A stretch of 64,000 nucleotides of DNA from contig NZ_JAAIKA010000003.1 of NCBI RefSeq assembly GCF_011752015.1, forward strand, positions 1-64,000. Reading direction: 5' to 3'. The notes below the pieces were generated by a model. That model worked only from the letters and a program-made list of their open reading frames with translations. It was not told the origin of the DNA and made no database searches. Numbering within the stretch: position 1 is the stretch's first letter; each line of letters begins with the position of its first letter. The DNA is from Canibacter zhoujuaniae (GTDB taxonomy: Bacteria > Actinomycetota > Actinomycetes > Actinomycetales > Microbacteriaceae). The position numbers and the translations under genes were made by a program. Positions 48,910-57,679 of the stretch are shown piece by piece.

Positions 48910-49233
48910 TTAGTCTTTGGTGAATTTGCTCGGATCGTCGTCAATCGCATCCGGATCGATTATGCGCTCGGTATTGGAGTCGTCAGAGACCGCAGCTGCG
49001 CTGCTGCCAGCAGCGGTGACCTCAGCATCTGCGGGAGCACCTGCAGCGCCTCCTGCGTCTGCTGCTGCGGCACCTGCTGCATCAGCATCGTCATCAGCAT
49101 CGCGTTTGCGGCGCTTTGCGGCAAGCAGCAATAGCAGCACTGCCAGACCGACAAGAATAACCGCCGCAATAACAATACCGGCAATCTGAGCGCCTGTCTG
49201 CGCAAGCGACTGAGTTAGAGTTTGGAAAGTCAT
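48910..49233 (-). CDS. Short membrane protein with an N-terminal LAQTG sorting-like signal
   Basis: 107 residues. The order is odd: after only nine residues comes LAQTG (10-14), then a hydrophobic helix (about 17-39), then KRRKR and a long Asp/Ala-rich tail with repeated DADDA and AAAA. A helix followed by basic residues puts the tail in the cytoplasm. LAxTG-helix-basic is a complete class E sorting signal, but here it sits at the start of the protein. Either sortase releases a short N-terminal peptide or the motif is chance. GAGGAG precedes the ATG. It lies in the gap between trxA and parB. Confidence 0.6.
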   Translation of the reverse strand: MTFQTLTQSLAQTGAQIAGIVIAAVILVGLAVLLLLLAAKRRKRDADDDADAAGAAAADAGGAAGAPADAEVTAAGSSAAAVSDDSNTERIIDPDAIDDDPSKFTKD

Positions 49234-49250
49234 ATTTTCTCCTCGTTGGA

Positions 49251-50348
49251 TTAGTCAGCGCCGAGAGCCTTCAAGAGACGCTGAAGGTCTGCAAACGTCT
49301 CCCATTTGAAAACGATTCGGCCGTTCTTTGCGCCCATATTGATTTCGACGGCGGTTTCATAGAGTTCTTGTAGTTGCTTGGATGCTGCACCAAAATTGTT
49401 AATACCGCCGGTGCGCACCTTTGCCTTGCCTGGCGCCTTTAACTTTGCGGCATAGCTCTCAGCGGCACGCACGTTCATATCTTCGGCAATAATTTTGTCG
49501 GAGAACTTCTCCATCGCCTCTGTGTCGCGCAGAGATAGGATCGCACGAGCGTGCCCCGCGCTGTGTCGTCCGTCTGCAACACGCACCTGGATAGACTCTG
49601 GCAGGCGCAATAGACGCAGTGTGTTTGCTATCTGCGGCCGCGACCGACCGATTTTTGCCGCAAGCTGCTCTTGGGTGATACCGAAGTCGCTCATTAACTG
49701 CTGATACGCCGATGCTTCCTCAAGCGGGTTCAGATCTGCGCGATGCAGATTCTCAAGCAGAGCGTCGCGCAGCATGTCTTCATCTGCCGTCGAGCGCACA
49801 ATCGCTGGGATCGTTTTTAAGCCTGCCCGCCCGCTCGCGCGGAAACGTCGCTCACCCATGATGAGCTCATAGCGTGGCTGCCCAATCGGTGGTTGCGGCT
49901 CGATGGCGCGCACAACAACAGGTTGAAACACACCAAATTCTTTGATGCTGTGCGCAAGTTCTTTTAGCGCTTCTTCATCAAACTCGGTGCGCGGGTTTAC
50001 ACGGTTTGGAGTGATGTCGGTCAGCGCAAGTTCGGTGAGCTGCGCACCCGGCACAGTCTTTAGTGACTGCTGTGCTTTTGCCTCGGGCGCTGTGTCGTCG
50101 ATCGTGCGCCCGGCAGCACTAACCGCCTGCGCGTGTTGCGACTTCGCATTGCTGAGATACCCCGTCACACCGGTTTTCTCATCAGCCTCACCAGACTGTT
50201 GTAGTTGGCTTGCAACAGAGTCTGCAGTTGCAGCCGCTGTGCCGCCAGCTGAAGGAAAGAAAACATCAACTGGGCGATCAGCACCAGCCGGTGCCTGGGG
50301 GATAAGCGCACCAATCCCACGACCCAAACCACTGCGTTTTTTAGCCAT
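49251..50348 (-). CDS. parB: Chromosome-partitioning protein ParB
   Basis: 365 residues. MAKKRSGLGRGIGALIP is the typical N-terminus that stimulates ParA, the CTPase/N-domain has NPRTEFDEEALKELAHSIKEFGVFQPVVVR and LIMGERRFRASGRAGL (GERRxRA), and the HTH domain spans LNPLEEASAYQQLMSDFGITQEQLAAKIGRSRPQIANTLRLL. It binds and spreads from the parS sites. Follows parA directly on the minus strand; parA stop and parB start are adjacent. Confidence 0.97.
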   Translation of the reverse strand: MAKKRSGLGRGIGALIPQAPAGADRPVDVFFPSAGGTAAATADSVASQLQQSGEADEKTGVTGYLSNAKSQHAQAVSAAGRTIDDTAPEAKAQQSLKTVPGAQLTELALTDITPNRVNPRTEFDEEALKELAHSIKEFGVFQPVVVRAIEPQPPIGQPRYELIMGERRFRASGRAGLKTIPAIVRSTADEDMLRDALLENLHRADLNPLEEASAYQQLMSDFGITQEQLAAKIGRSRPQIANTLRLLRLPESIQVRVADGRHSAGHARAILSLRDTEAMEKFSDKIIAEDMNVRAAESYAAKLKAPGKAKVRTGGINNFGAASKQLQELYETAVEINMGAKNGRIVFKWETFADLQRLLKALGAD

Positions 50349-51260
50349 TTAGTGACCCTCTTTCTCTTCGACTGGGGTTGGTTCAGACGACTCTGCAAAG
50401 CGTTCAGCTATTTCGTGCGCAGCTTCCAGGTATGCAAGAGCGCCAATATTGTTGCCGTCATAATTGTGCACGGTCTGGCTAAAGCTCGGCGCTTCAGCCA
50501 CCCGCACAGAACGTGGTATGACCGTATGCAGTGTCTGCTTGGGGAAGTGCTCACGCACCTCTGCGGCAACCTCTGCAGAGAGATTTGTGCGTGTTGCATA
50601 CATGGTCAACAAAATTGTTGAAAGCTCAAGTCGTGGGTTTAAATGACTCTTGATCAATTGAATATTGTTGATGAGCTGCGACAGGCCCTCCAGTGCGTAA
50701 TACTCGCACTGAATCGGGATCAAAACCTCTGTTGCCGCTACAAAAGCGTTGATTGTTAACAGCCCGAGTGAGGGAGGGCAGTCAATAATCACATAATGGA
50801 ACGGGTCTGTTTGCTCTGTCAGATAGGTGTGCAGGGCATTAGCTAAACGATATTCACGCTGTTCAAGACCGACTAGCTCGATTTCAGCACCGGCAAGGTG
50901 AATGGTTGACGGCACACAAAGTAAGTTTTCGTGATCTGTGCTCGGCTGCACAACATCGGCCATTTCAGCGTCGCCGATTAATACTTCGTAAATACTTGAC
51001 GTATCTGGCATATGCGCAACGCCGAGGGCGGTAGAAGCGTTTCCTTGTGGATCAAGGTCAATCACCAGCACACGCGCCCCGCGACGAGCAAGCGCACCAG
51101 CTAAATTAACAGCTGAGGTGGTTTTACCCACGCCACCCTTTTGATTAGAGACCGTGAAAACCCGCACTTGATCTGGCAAAGGAGTCGCCACTTTTGCCAA
51201 ATAGCGCTTGCGACGCAGCTTCTCAGCAATCTCATTTGCTAACGGGGTATCGAGCGACAT
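50349..51260 (-). CDS. parA: Chromosome-partitioning ATPase ParA
   Basis: 303 residues with deviant Walker A SNQKGGVGKTTSAVNLAGALARRG and VLVIDLDPQGNASTALG, and YVIIDCPPSLGLLTINAF (Walker B region). It forms the DNA-bound gradient that moves ParB-parS complexes. GGGAAG lies just before the ATG. Transcribed with parB; rsmG is upstream after 110 bp with no visible feature. Confidence 0.97.
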   Translation of the reverse strand: MSLDTPLANEIAEKLRRKRYLAKVATPLPDQVRVFTVSNQKGGVGKTTSAVNLAGALARRGARVLVIDLDPQGNASTALGVAHMPDTSSIYEVLIGDAEMADVVQPSTDHENLLCVPSTIHLAGAEIELVGLEQREYRLANALHTYLTEQTDPFHYVIIDCPPSLGLLTINAFVAATEVLIPIQCEYYALEGLSQLINNIQLIKSHLNPRLELSTILLTMYATRTNLSAEVAAEVREHFPKQTLHTVIPRSVRVAEAPSFSQTVHNYDGNNIGALAYLEAAHEIAERFAESSEPTPVEEKEGH

Positions 51261-51370
51261 CTTCCCTATCTAACTTCAGAATTTTAGTGAATAAATACTC
51301 CTCCAAGCATAGCGATAACCACTATGAATTTATCTCGGAGTTACGCACACTAATCTGCTGAACAAACGGT

Positions 51371-52003
51371 TTAACGCGCTACTGTGCCGCGGAAAACTCG
51401 GGTCGGTTCTGTAATTTCCTGACCCAGCACATGCACCTTATAGTTGTGCACCCGTGCTCGCTGCAGTTGTTTCTGAGCAGCCGCAATCTCAGCGTCAATT
51501 CCTTGGCCCTTCAGAAACAGCATTTCGCCGCCGTTTTCCAATAGCGGAGCAGTGATCGGAAGCAGCTTACGGAGTGCGGTAACAGCGCGCGCAGTAACCT
51601 GCTGCACCTCAAAAGCACCGTGATATTCTTCAGCTCGCCCGCGCAGCACCTCAACATTATCCAGTCTCAGGTTAGTGCGCTGTTCATGCAACCACGCGCA
51701 CCGGCGCTCCATCGGTTCAATTAACCGAATCTGCACGTCTGGACGCAGCGCGGCGAGCACGATCCCCGGAAACCCTCCGCCGGAACCAATGTCGGCGAGT
51801 GTTCCGTTCTGTCGCAGCAGCGGTGCGAGCAGCGCAGAGTTAATAATGTGCCTTGTCCAGAGTCTCGCCGGCTCTAACGGCCCAATTAACCCCAGCAGTT
51901 CGCCACGATTAAAAAGATCTGTCGCAAAGTCACGCAGTTTGTCGGCGTGGGCGCCAGCTAAATCGTCAAGAAACTCCGGCTCTTGTTCTCGTACTTCAGT
52001 CAT
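51371..52003 (-). CDS. rsmG: 16S rRNA (guanine-527 N7) methyltransferase
   Basis: 210 residues. SAM-binding motif I is LADIGSGGGFPGIVLAALRP, and GLIGPLEPARLWTRHIINSALLAPLL is the family signature. It methylates G527 of 16S rRNA; loss often gives low-level streptomycin resistance. The ATG directly abuts the parS site at 52004, with no room for a classical SD, so it is read by coupling to jag upstream. Confidence 0.94.
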   Translation of the reverse strand: MTEVREQEPEFLDDLAGAHADKLRDFATDLFNRGELLGLIGPLEPARLWTRHIINSALLAPLLRQNGTLADIGSGGGFPGIVLAALRPDVQIRLIEPMERRCAWLHEQRTNLRLDNVEVLRGRAEEYHGAFEVQQVTARAVTALRKLLPITAPLLENGGEMLFLKGQGIDAEIAAAQKQLQRARVHNYKVHVLGQEITEPTRVFRGTVAR

Positions 52004-52019
52004 TGTTTCACGTGAAACA
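52004..52019. promoter_or_regulatory. parS: parS site 4
   Basis: Exact TGTTTCACGTGAAACA, 20 bp palindrome with AT flanks. It is practically the entire 18-bp spacer between the jag stop and the rsmG start. Confidence 0.95.
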
Positions 52020-52021
52020 AT

Positions 52022-52501
52022 TTAGGCGGCAGAGACCACTAAACGACGGTCTGCGCCCTCACCCTGAGACTCAGATTTATAGCCACATTCTGCGACATAA
52101 TCGTGAATGAGCTTTCGTTCGTAAGAAGAAAGACCGCTAAATTCAACGCTTTCACGCCCTGCAATAATTTGGGTAATCGCGTAATCAACGCGCTTGCGCA
52201 GTTTCTCTTCATGCGCCTGGCGCGATCCGCCAATATCCAAAATCAGCCGTGAAAATTCGCCGGTCTCACGCTGCACCGCAAGCCGGGTGAGATCCTGCAG
52301 TGCCTGCACAACTTTAGGAGTTCCGATCCGATTTAGCTCTTCACCCCCGCCTGTAACAGATACAGTGGCCCGACCGTTTACAACAGCAAGATCTAAGTCA
52401 CCGTCAAGATCTAAGATATCGAGCAAGCCTTCAATATAGTCGGCTGCGAGATCACCCTCAAGCTCTAACAGGTCTTCAGTATTTTGAACGTTCTCAGTCA
52501 T
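52022..52501 (-). CDS. jag: Jag/KhpB-like RNA-binding protein (KH and R3H)
   Basis: 159 residues. The KH part contains DGDLDLAVVNGRATVSVTGGGEELNRIGTPKVVQALQDLTRLAV, and the C-terminal R3H domain RLILDIGGSRQAHEEKLRKRVDYAITQI with SSYERKLIHDYVAECGYKSESQGEGADRRLVV, including the diagnostic R-x-x-x-H-like ERKLIHDY. It binds single-stranded RNA and is linked to cell elongation in firmicutes. Directly coupled to yidC (one-base overlap). Confidence 0.92.
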   Translation of the reverse strand: MTENVQNTEDLLELEGDLAADYIEGLLDILDLDGDLDLAVVNGRATVSVTGGGEELNRIGTPKVVQALQDLTRLAVQRETGEFSRLILDIGGSRQAHEEKLRKRVDYAITQIIAGRESVEFSGLSSYERKLIHDYVAECGYKSESQGEGADRRLVVSAA

Positions 52502-53457
52502 TACTGATTGCCACCCTTCTTTTTCGCGCGCTTTGCGCTCATCGGCTGCTGCCGCTGGCCCGCAGTGTTTTTTACGCCCTCGACACGGTTTAGCTCAGCT
52601 ACCTCATCGTCTGTGAGTTTTCCTTTAGCCTTCAGTCGCGCCTGACGATTGCGCCACGCCTCGCTCCCTGGAGTTGGCATTTGGTTAATAACTATCGCCT
52701 GCTGCACCATTGTCCAGATGTTTGAAGAGAACCAGTAGATGTTCAAAGCAAGTGGGAAGATGAACCCTGAGAAGAGGAAGGCGAACGGAATCACGTAGAG
52801 CAGCACTTTTTGCTGTCGATACATGGGTGATGCCTTCGTCTCGTCTGAGACGTTTTTCGACATAATTTGCAGCTGTGTGAAGAACTGGCTGGCGATCATA
52901 AGCACCATAATCACACCGAGCAGAATAAGCACACTCCACTCACCAGCGTCTCTCGCCTCACCAAACGACATCTTCAGCGGAGCACCCAAGAAAACTGCGT
53001 TATTGAAGGAGCTTGTTAGCTCCTGTGTCATAAAACCGATACCGGGCACATTATTTGCAGCATTGCGTAGCACGTAGAACAGCGCAAAGAAAATAGGCAT
53101 CTGCGCCAGTATTGGGAAACACGAAGCGAGCGGATTTGTGCCGTGTTTGCGATAGAGCGCAAAGGTTTCCTGCTGCATCTGCTGCTGCGAGAACTGATCT
53201 CGCTTGCCCTTGTATTTAGCTTGGATTTTGCGCATTTCTGGGCCAAGCTCCATCATCTTGCGCTGACTGCGAATCTGCTTAAGTGTCAGCGGGATGATCA
53301 GAGAGCGCACAACAACAACAAGCCCGAGGACGGCTAGCACCCAGGTGATACCCGAGGCAGACTCGAGACCTAAGGCAGTGAAGAGGTTGTGCCACAGCAC
53401 CAGCACAGCTTCCACGACCCAACGGATCGGCCACAACAGTGTTTCAAAAAAGCCCAT
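52501..53457 (-). CDS. yidC: Membrane protein insertase YidC
   Basis: 318 residues. It has the Oxa1/YidC core of five transmembrane helices, with SLIIPLTLKQIRSQRKMMELGPEMRKIQAKYKGKRDQFSQQQMQQETFALYRKHGTNPLASCFPILAQMPIFFALFYVL as the cytoplasmic hairpin loop. The C-terminal tail is basic, ending SAKRAKKKGGNQ, and probably touches the ribosome. It lacks the large periplasmic domain of Gram-negative YidC, as expected. Upstream yidD and rnpA are in the same direction. Confidence 0.96.
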   Translation of the reverse strand: MGFFETLLWPIRWVVEAVLVLWHNLFTALGLESASGITWVLAVLGLVVVVRSLIIPLTLKQIRSQRKMMELGPEMRKIQAKYKGKRDQFSQQQMQQETFALYRKHGTNPLASCFPILAQMPIFFALFYVLRNAANNVPGIGFMTQELTSSFNNAVFLGAPLKMSFGEARDAGEWSVLILLGVIMVLMIASQFFTQLQIMSKNVSDETKASPMYRQQKVLLYVIPFAFLFSGFIFPLALNIYWFSSNIWTMVQQAIVINQMPTPGSEAWRNRQARLKAKGKLTDDEVAELNRVEGVKNTAGQRQQPMSAKRAKKKGGNQ

Positions 53458-53470
53458 TTACTTACGCCTT

Positions 53471-53776
53471 TCAACTCGCAGGTCTCACAAAACCGCCGCG
53501 AGTCAGTTCGGTGTTTGGTTGTTTTGCCCGGTGCACATGGTCGACGCCACCAGGGGAGAATGGATTACAGCGAAGCAGACGCCACACGGTCAACCCTGTG
53601 GCAATAACAAAGGATCGCTGTTGGTATGCCTCTAAAGCGTACCGCGAACAGCTTGGATAGTATTTACAAACATCCCCGTAAAGCGGAGAAATTATCGCAC
53701 GGTAGAGACGCATAAACCCAATCGCGAAGTTGCGCGGCAGCAGCACAAGCACCCGTATCAATCTAGTTACTCGCAT
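53471..53776 (-). CDS. yidD: Membrane protein insertion efficiency factor YidD
   Basis: 101 residues. LYRAIISPLYGDVCKYYPSCSRYALEAYQQRSFVIATGLTVWRLLRCNPFSPGGVD is the YidD signature with its three conserved Cys. The ATG at 53776 starts 14 nt before the rnpA stop, so the genes overlap. It is a small inner-membrane-associated helper for YidC. A TTG one codon upstream is an alternative. Confidence 0.95.
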   Translation of the reverse strand: MRVTRLIRVLVLLPRNFAIGFMRLYRAIISPLYGDVCKYYPSCSRYALEAYQQRSFVIATGLTVWRLLRCNPFSPGGVDHVHRAKQPNTELTRGGFVRPAS

Positions 53777-54116
53777 CAATCAGATCCCGATCTAGTCGCT
53801 CAAGCTGCTTGCGGATCGCGTTTTCAAGCTCTTGAAAACTAGCTTCTGCAGCCCCTGGAAACACTCGAAAAACAACAGCCGCACCAGAAAAGCCGTCTTT
53901 CACAGATTGGTAGCAGATTTCTTTTAAGCGTCTGCGCACGCGATTGCGCGTCACAGCATTGCCGACAGTTTTTGAGATTATGAACCCAAACTGACTGGGT
54001 GTTTCAGGGGACAGTAAAACCGCGTGGGCCAGGCTGAGCCTGCCTCCCACGCGGTAGCCGCTGCGCACAATGCGGCGGTAGTCTTCGCCTCGCTTAATGC
54101 GGTGCGTGCCCGCCAT
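53763..54116 (-). CDS. rnpA: Ribonuclease P protein component
   Basis: 117 residues. The RNR motif region is SKTVGNAVTRNRVRRRLKEI, typical for RnpA, with the earlier HRIKRGEDYRRIVRSGYRVG. It assists the RNase P RNA in removing tRNA 5' leaders. It follows rpmH after 13 bp, the conserved order, and overlaps yidD by 14 nt. Confidence 0.95.
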   Translation of the reverse strand: MAGTHRIKRGEDYRRIVRSGYRVGGRLSLAHAVLLSPETPSQFGFIISKTVGNAVTRNRVRRRLKEICYQSVKDGFSGAAVVFRVFPGAAEASFQELENAIRKQLERLDRDLIDASN

Positions 54117-54129
54117 GGCAGCAGATAGC

Positions 54130-54267
54130 TTATGCGCTGAGCTTGCTGCGACCCTTGCGGCGACGTGCAGCTAGAATCGCACGACCAGCACGGGTGCGCA
54201 TGCGCAGGCGGAAGCCGTGCTTCTTGGCACGACGGCGGTTATTTGGCTGGAATGTACGCTTGCTCAT
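54130..54267 (-). CDS. rpmH: 50S ribosomal protein L34
   Basis: 45 residues, too short for many automatic gene calls: [20 protein letters not shown] followed by [20 protein letters not shown] and SKLSA. This is the canonical, very basic L34 sequence. It starts at ATG 54267 with GGAGAA upstream and is first in the rpmH-rnpA-yidD-yidC-jag-rsmG row, divergent from dnaA. Confidence 0.97.
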   Translation of the reverse strand: MSKRTFQPNNRRRAKKHGFRLRMRTRAGRAILAARRRKGRSKLSA

Positions 54268-54584
54268 AAAAATTCTCCATGAAAATAAGACTGGATTCAC
54301 AACCTTTTAAGGTTGCAACTATCTAGGCGACACAAATATATGCACCATACAAATAACTAACTTTAGCGTAAACACCCTGTTATGGCAAAAAATATTCCAC
54401 AACACACGGTGCATTTAACTGCAGAATCAGCCGTTAGTGGAGTATCAAAAAATCCGGTTAGCTTCCACGCCGCGCATCGCGGTATTGTGGATATCTCCGT
54501 GAGAGTTTTCCACAATTTTCTGTAATTGCGCCAAAAAACGGTAATAATTTGCAGTATTTTGTGTATAACTCCTGTTAATACTCT
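54268..54584. promoter_or_regulatory. rpmH-dnaA divergent control region with DnaA-box-like sites
   Basis: 317 bp, A+T-rich, with promoters for rpmH and dnaA. DnaA-box-like sites include TATTCCACA (54393-54401), TGTGGATAT (54486-54494), TTTTCCACA (54506-54514) and TGTGTATAA (54560-54568), each one or two bases from consensus. This suggests DnaA autoregulation. A small open frame here on the minus strand is not called. Confidence 0.6.
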
Positions 54585-56096
54585 TTGTGGATCGGCATTA
54601 TTTTGGGCACTGAAGCAAACATTTGGGATCAAGTTATCGCAATTCTTCGCAACAACGCGGTCACACCCTCATACTGGGCTCAATTGCGTCTTGCTCGCAC
54701 ACAGGGCAGCGCAGATGGTTTTCTCTTCCTTGAAGTCGATCTAAAATTCACGCACCGCATCATTATGAGCCTGCGGCTGCAAATTATTGAGGCTTTCAAA
54801 CAAATCCCCGAGGCCAGTAATCTCAACGACATTACAGTTATTAATCTCGAAGAAGTTCCTGAACTTTCTGAAACACCAAAAACAGCAGCACCGGAAATAG
54901 CAAAAGATCCCACCCCAGTTAATGAGGCAAAACCGATAAATCCGTGGGGTCACACAGAAACTGCAAAACAGGCAGAAACAACTGCCGCACCGGTTACAGT
55001 AAATCCAGCAGCGCCGGCGATCCGCCCCCAAAATATTGAAACTCGCGCTGTAACACCAAATCTTGAAACACAGCTGAATCCAAAACACACATTTGACAGT
55101 TTTGTTATTGGGCAAACAAATAATCTTGCGCACGCAGCCGCGCTGGCCGTGGCAGAAGCGCCCGGAAATTCATACAATCCGCTTTTTATATACGGTAGTT
55201 CTGGGCTTGGTAAAACACACCTGTTGCACGCGATCGGTAATCATGCGCTCGAATTAAACCCTGATCTAAAAGTGCGCTATGTGAATGCTGAAGACTTTAC
55301 CAACGACTACATCAACTCAATTTCGCAGGGCCGGGGTCAAGAATTTAACACTCGCTGGCGTGAATATAATGTTCTGCTTGTTGACGATGTGCAGTTTTTC
55401 AGCGGCAAAATGGAAACTCAAGAAACGTTTTTCCACACTTTTAATGCGATGCACGACAGCAACCGGCAGGTGGTTTTAACGAGCGATGTGCAGCCACGGG
55501 AGTTGCAGGGTTTTGAAGAGCGTTTGCTGTCACGCTTCACATGGGGTTTGTCAACCGATATTCATGTTCCCGACCTAGAAACCCGTATCGCAATTCTGCA
55601 GAAAAAAGCGCAGCGTGACGATCTGCAGTTCAGCAACGATGTGCTTGAATACATCGCCTCAAAAATTACCTCAAATATTCGCGAACTTGAGGGCTCTCTA
55701 TTGCGCGTTACTGCGTTTGCGAGCTTGCATAAAGAAGATGTCACCCTTGAATTAGTGCAGACCGCACTAAAAGGCAGTCTGCCAGACGATGCAGCCGCAG
55801 ACATTCAACCGCAAGAGATTATCGACGCATGCATAAAGTATTTTGGTGTCTCAAATGATGAACTAACCGGGCCTGGGCGGTCAAAAGATATTGCGTTCGC
55901 ACGCCAAGTTGCGATGTATCTTTGCAGGGAGCTCACAAGTCTGTCACTGCCCAAAATAGGTTCTTTCTTTGGTGGGCGCGACCACTCAACTGTGTTACAC
56001 GCAACAAAGAAAATTTCACAGCTGCTCGGAAGCGATGCGAAGGTTTACACAACAATCTCAGAGCTCACAACACGAATCAAATCACCGGGAAAATAG
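54585..56096 (+). CDS. dnaA: Chromosomal replication initiator protein DnaA
   Basis: 503 residues as drawn. Domain I is about 1-75, a Pro/Ala/Thr-rich domain II spans about 85-165, and the AAA+ domain III shows HTFDSFVIGQTNNLAHAAALAVAE, Walker A YGSSGLGKTHL, Walker B LLVDDVQFF and a box VII arginine LSRFTWG. Domain IV ends with GGRDHSTVLHATKKI, the DnaA-box-binding signature. The start is uncertain: TTG at 54585 has no clear SD, and TTG at 54603 is an in-frame alternative. It opens oriC, most likely the gap just downstream. Confidence 0.95.
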   Translation: MWIGIILGTEANIWDQVIAILRNNAVTPSYWAQLRLARTQGSADGFLFLEVDLKFTHRIIMSLRLQIIEAFKQIPEASNLNDITVINLEEVPELSETPKTAAPEIAKDPTPVNEAKPINPWGHTETAKQAETTAAPVTVNPAAPAIRPQNIETRAVTPNLETQLNPKHTFDSFVIGQTNNLAHAAALAVAEAPGNSYNPLFIYGSSGLGKTHLLHAIGNHALELNPDLKVRYVNAEDFTNDYINSISQGRGQEFNTRWREYNVLLVDDVQFFSGKMETQETFFHTFNAMHDSNRQVVLTSDVQPRELQGFEERLLSRFTWGLSTDIHVPDLETRIAILQKKAQRDDLQFSNDVLEYIASKITSNIRELEGSLLRVTAFASLHKEDVTLELVQTALKGSLPDDAAADIQPQEIIDACIKYFGVSNDELTGPGRSKDIAFARQVAMYLCRELTSLSLPKIGSFFGGRDHSTVLHATKKISQLLGSDAKVYTTISELTTRIKSPGK

Positions 56097-56515
56097 AGAA
56101 TTTAGCTTCTTAAACAGCTCATGCCCGACTTAATTATTTATCCCAAAAATCGTGATTTAAACACGACACCTGTGGATAACCAAAATTTTCTGTGACTTTT
56201 TGTGTATTAACACCTACAATCTGTGGATTGTGGACAACTAATTACATCTGCGTAATTTAGCGGTAAACATTGCTATTAACTGTTAATAAACAACTTACAA
56301 ATGTGTAGTTCAATTGATTTTTAAGGTCACAAGCTAGTTATCAACAGTATCCACAGCCCCTATTACTACTAACCGTTATTTACAAAGCGGATCAAATTTT
56401 TCGTTAGTCCTTGTCACCCAAGGGAAATTACAAAATCACATACACGTATGTAAAAATTAAAGACAGTTACATTCAGTGTGTTGGGTTTCAAGCACTTAAA
56501 TATAGGAGCATCGCA
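56097..56515. other. oriC: Probable chromosomal origin oriC (dnaA-dnaN gap)
   Basis: 419 bp without genes, very A+T-rich. DnaA boxes: TGTGGATAA at 56171-56179 (perfect, reverse), TGTGGATTG at 56222-56230, TGTGGACAA at 56229-56237, TTATCAACA at 56338-56346 and GTATCCACA at 56347-56355. A+T-rich stretches between 56240 and 56335 and around 56380-56510 could be the unwinding element. The dnaA-dnaN position is where actinobacterial oriC normally lies. Confidence 0.82.
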
Positions 56516-57658
56516 ATGCGTTTTAGCATGAACCGTGAAGTGTTTGCAGAAGCTGTTGGCTTTCCAGTAGCAATGTTGCCAGCACGTGCAGCACAGCCAA
56601 TTCTCGGTGGCATTCTGCTTGAGGCACACGATGGCAACGTCACATTCTCAATTTTTAACTTTGAGGTGTCAGCAAAAACAACTGTGCAGGCTGAGATTAA
56701 TGAATCTGGTCGTGTTCTAGTTGCGGGGCGATTGCTTGCAACAATTGCAAATAAGCTGCCGGGCGATACGGTTGAACTTGAGCTGGTCGCAAACCAGTTG
56801 CAAATTAGCTCTGGGGCTGCTTCATTTAATTTGCCAGCAATGCCGGTTGAAGAATATCCAGCAATTCCAGACCTGACAGAGATTACAGGTGAAGTGCGCG
56901 GCTCTGATTTTGTTACTGCGGTAAATCAAGTATTTCCTGCTGCATCAAGCGAAGATGTAACCCCCGTTATTACCGGTGTGCACTTAAAAACAAAAGAAAA
57001 CGTGCTGACCCTAACCGCAACAGACCGCTACCGGGTTGCGATGCGCGGGATTGATTGGGAAAATCACGATGCTGAAACAGAGCACGAAGCTTTGGTGCCC
57101 GCAAAGGTCATTCATGAGGTCTCAAAGCTTTTGGCGAAAGCCGAAACTATTAAAATTGTGATCCAGAAAAACGGTGATCGGCAGCTCATCGGATTCATTG
57201 GTGATGGCAGGTCAATAACCTCGACACTGATTTCTGGTAACTACCCGCCGGTTGAGCGTCTGTTTCCAGAGACGGTTGAAAACTTCGCGGTTATTAACAC
57301 CGGTGACCTGCGCCAGGCAGTAGATCTAGTTTCAATCGTTGTTGAGCAGCACGCAGCTGTCAGATTTAACTTTGTTGACGGGCAGGTGACTCTCGAAGGA
57401 ACAGGCGGCGAGGCCGGTCGCGCAACACAGTCGGTTGACACACACCTCGTAGGTGACGATGTGGTTATTTCACTGCGCCCTAGTTTTCTTCGCGACGGCT
57501 TAAACGGCGCAAACAGTGAATTTACTCGTATTGCATTCACTGCAACGAGCGTGCCAGGAAAGCCTGGCCCGGTGTTAATCTCAGGGCAGCGCAGCAAAGA
57601 CTCGGCTGACGACACTAGTTTCCGCTATCTATTGCAGCCAAATCTCTTGCAGCGATAA
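56516..57658 (+). CDS. dnaN: DNA polymerase III beta subunit (sliding clamp)
   Basis: 380 residues from ATG 56516 (MRFSMNREVFAEAVGF), with TAGGAG 7 nt upstream; the frame runs on upstream into oriC, without a site. Three clamp folds are seen, with ILGGILLEAHDGNVTFSIFNFEVS, TATDRYRVAMRGIDW and a C-terminal GPVLISGQRSKDSADDTSFRYLLQPNLL. The ring-shaped dimer tethers polymerase III to DNA. Next gene recF is 21 bp away. Confidence 0.97.
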   Translation: MRFSMNREVFAEAVGFPVAMLPARAAQPILGGILLEAHDGNVTFSIFNFEVSAKTTVQAEINESGRVLVAGRLLATIANKLPGDTVELELVANQLQISSGAASFNLPAMPVEEYPAIPDLTEITGEVRGSDFVTAVNQVFPAASSEDVTPVITGVHLKTKENVLTLTATDRYRVAMRGIDWENHDAETEHEALVPAKVIHEVSKLLAKAETIKIVIQKNGDRQLIGFIGDGRSITSTLISGNYPPVERLFPETVENFAVINTGDLRQAVDLVSIVVEQHAAVRFNFVDGQVTLEGTGGEAGRATQSVDTHLVGDDVVISLRPSFLRDGLNGANSEFTRIAFTATSVPGKPGPVLISGQRSKDSADDTSFRYLLQPNLLQR

Positions 57659-57679
57659 AAGTTTACGCCTTCTAGGCAC

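Noticed and set aside
54363-54632. 89-codon open frame opposite the dnaA start
   Set aside because: It lies in the A+T-rich dnaA control region and overlaps dnaA; no family resemblance.
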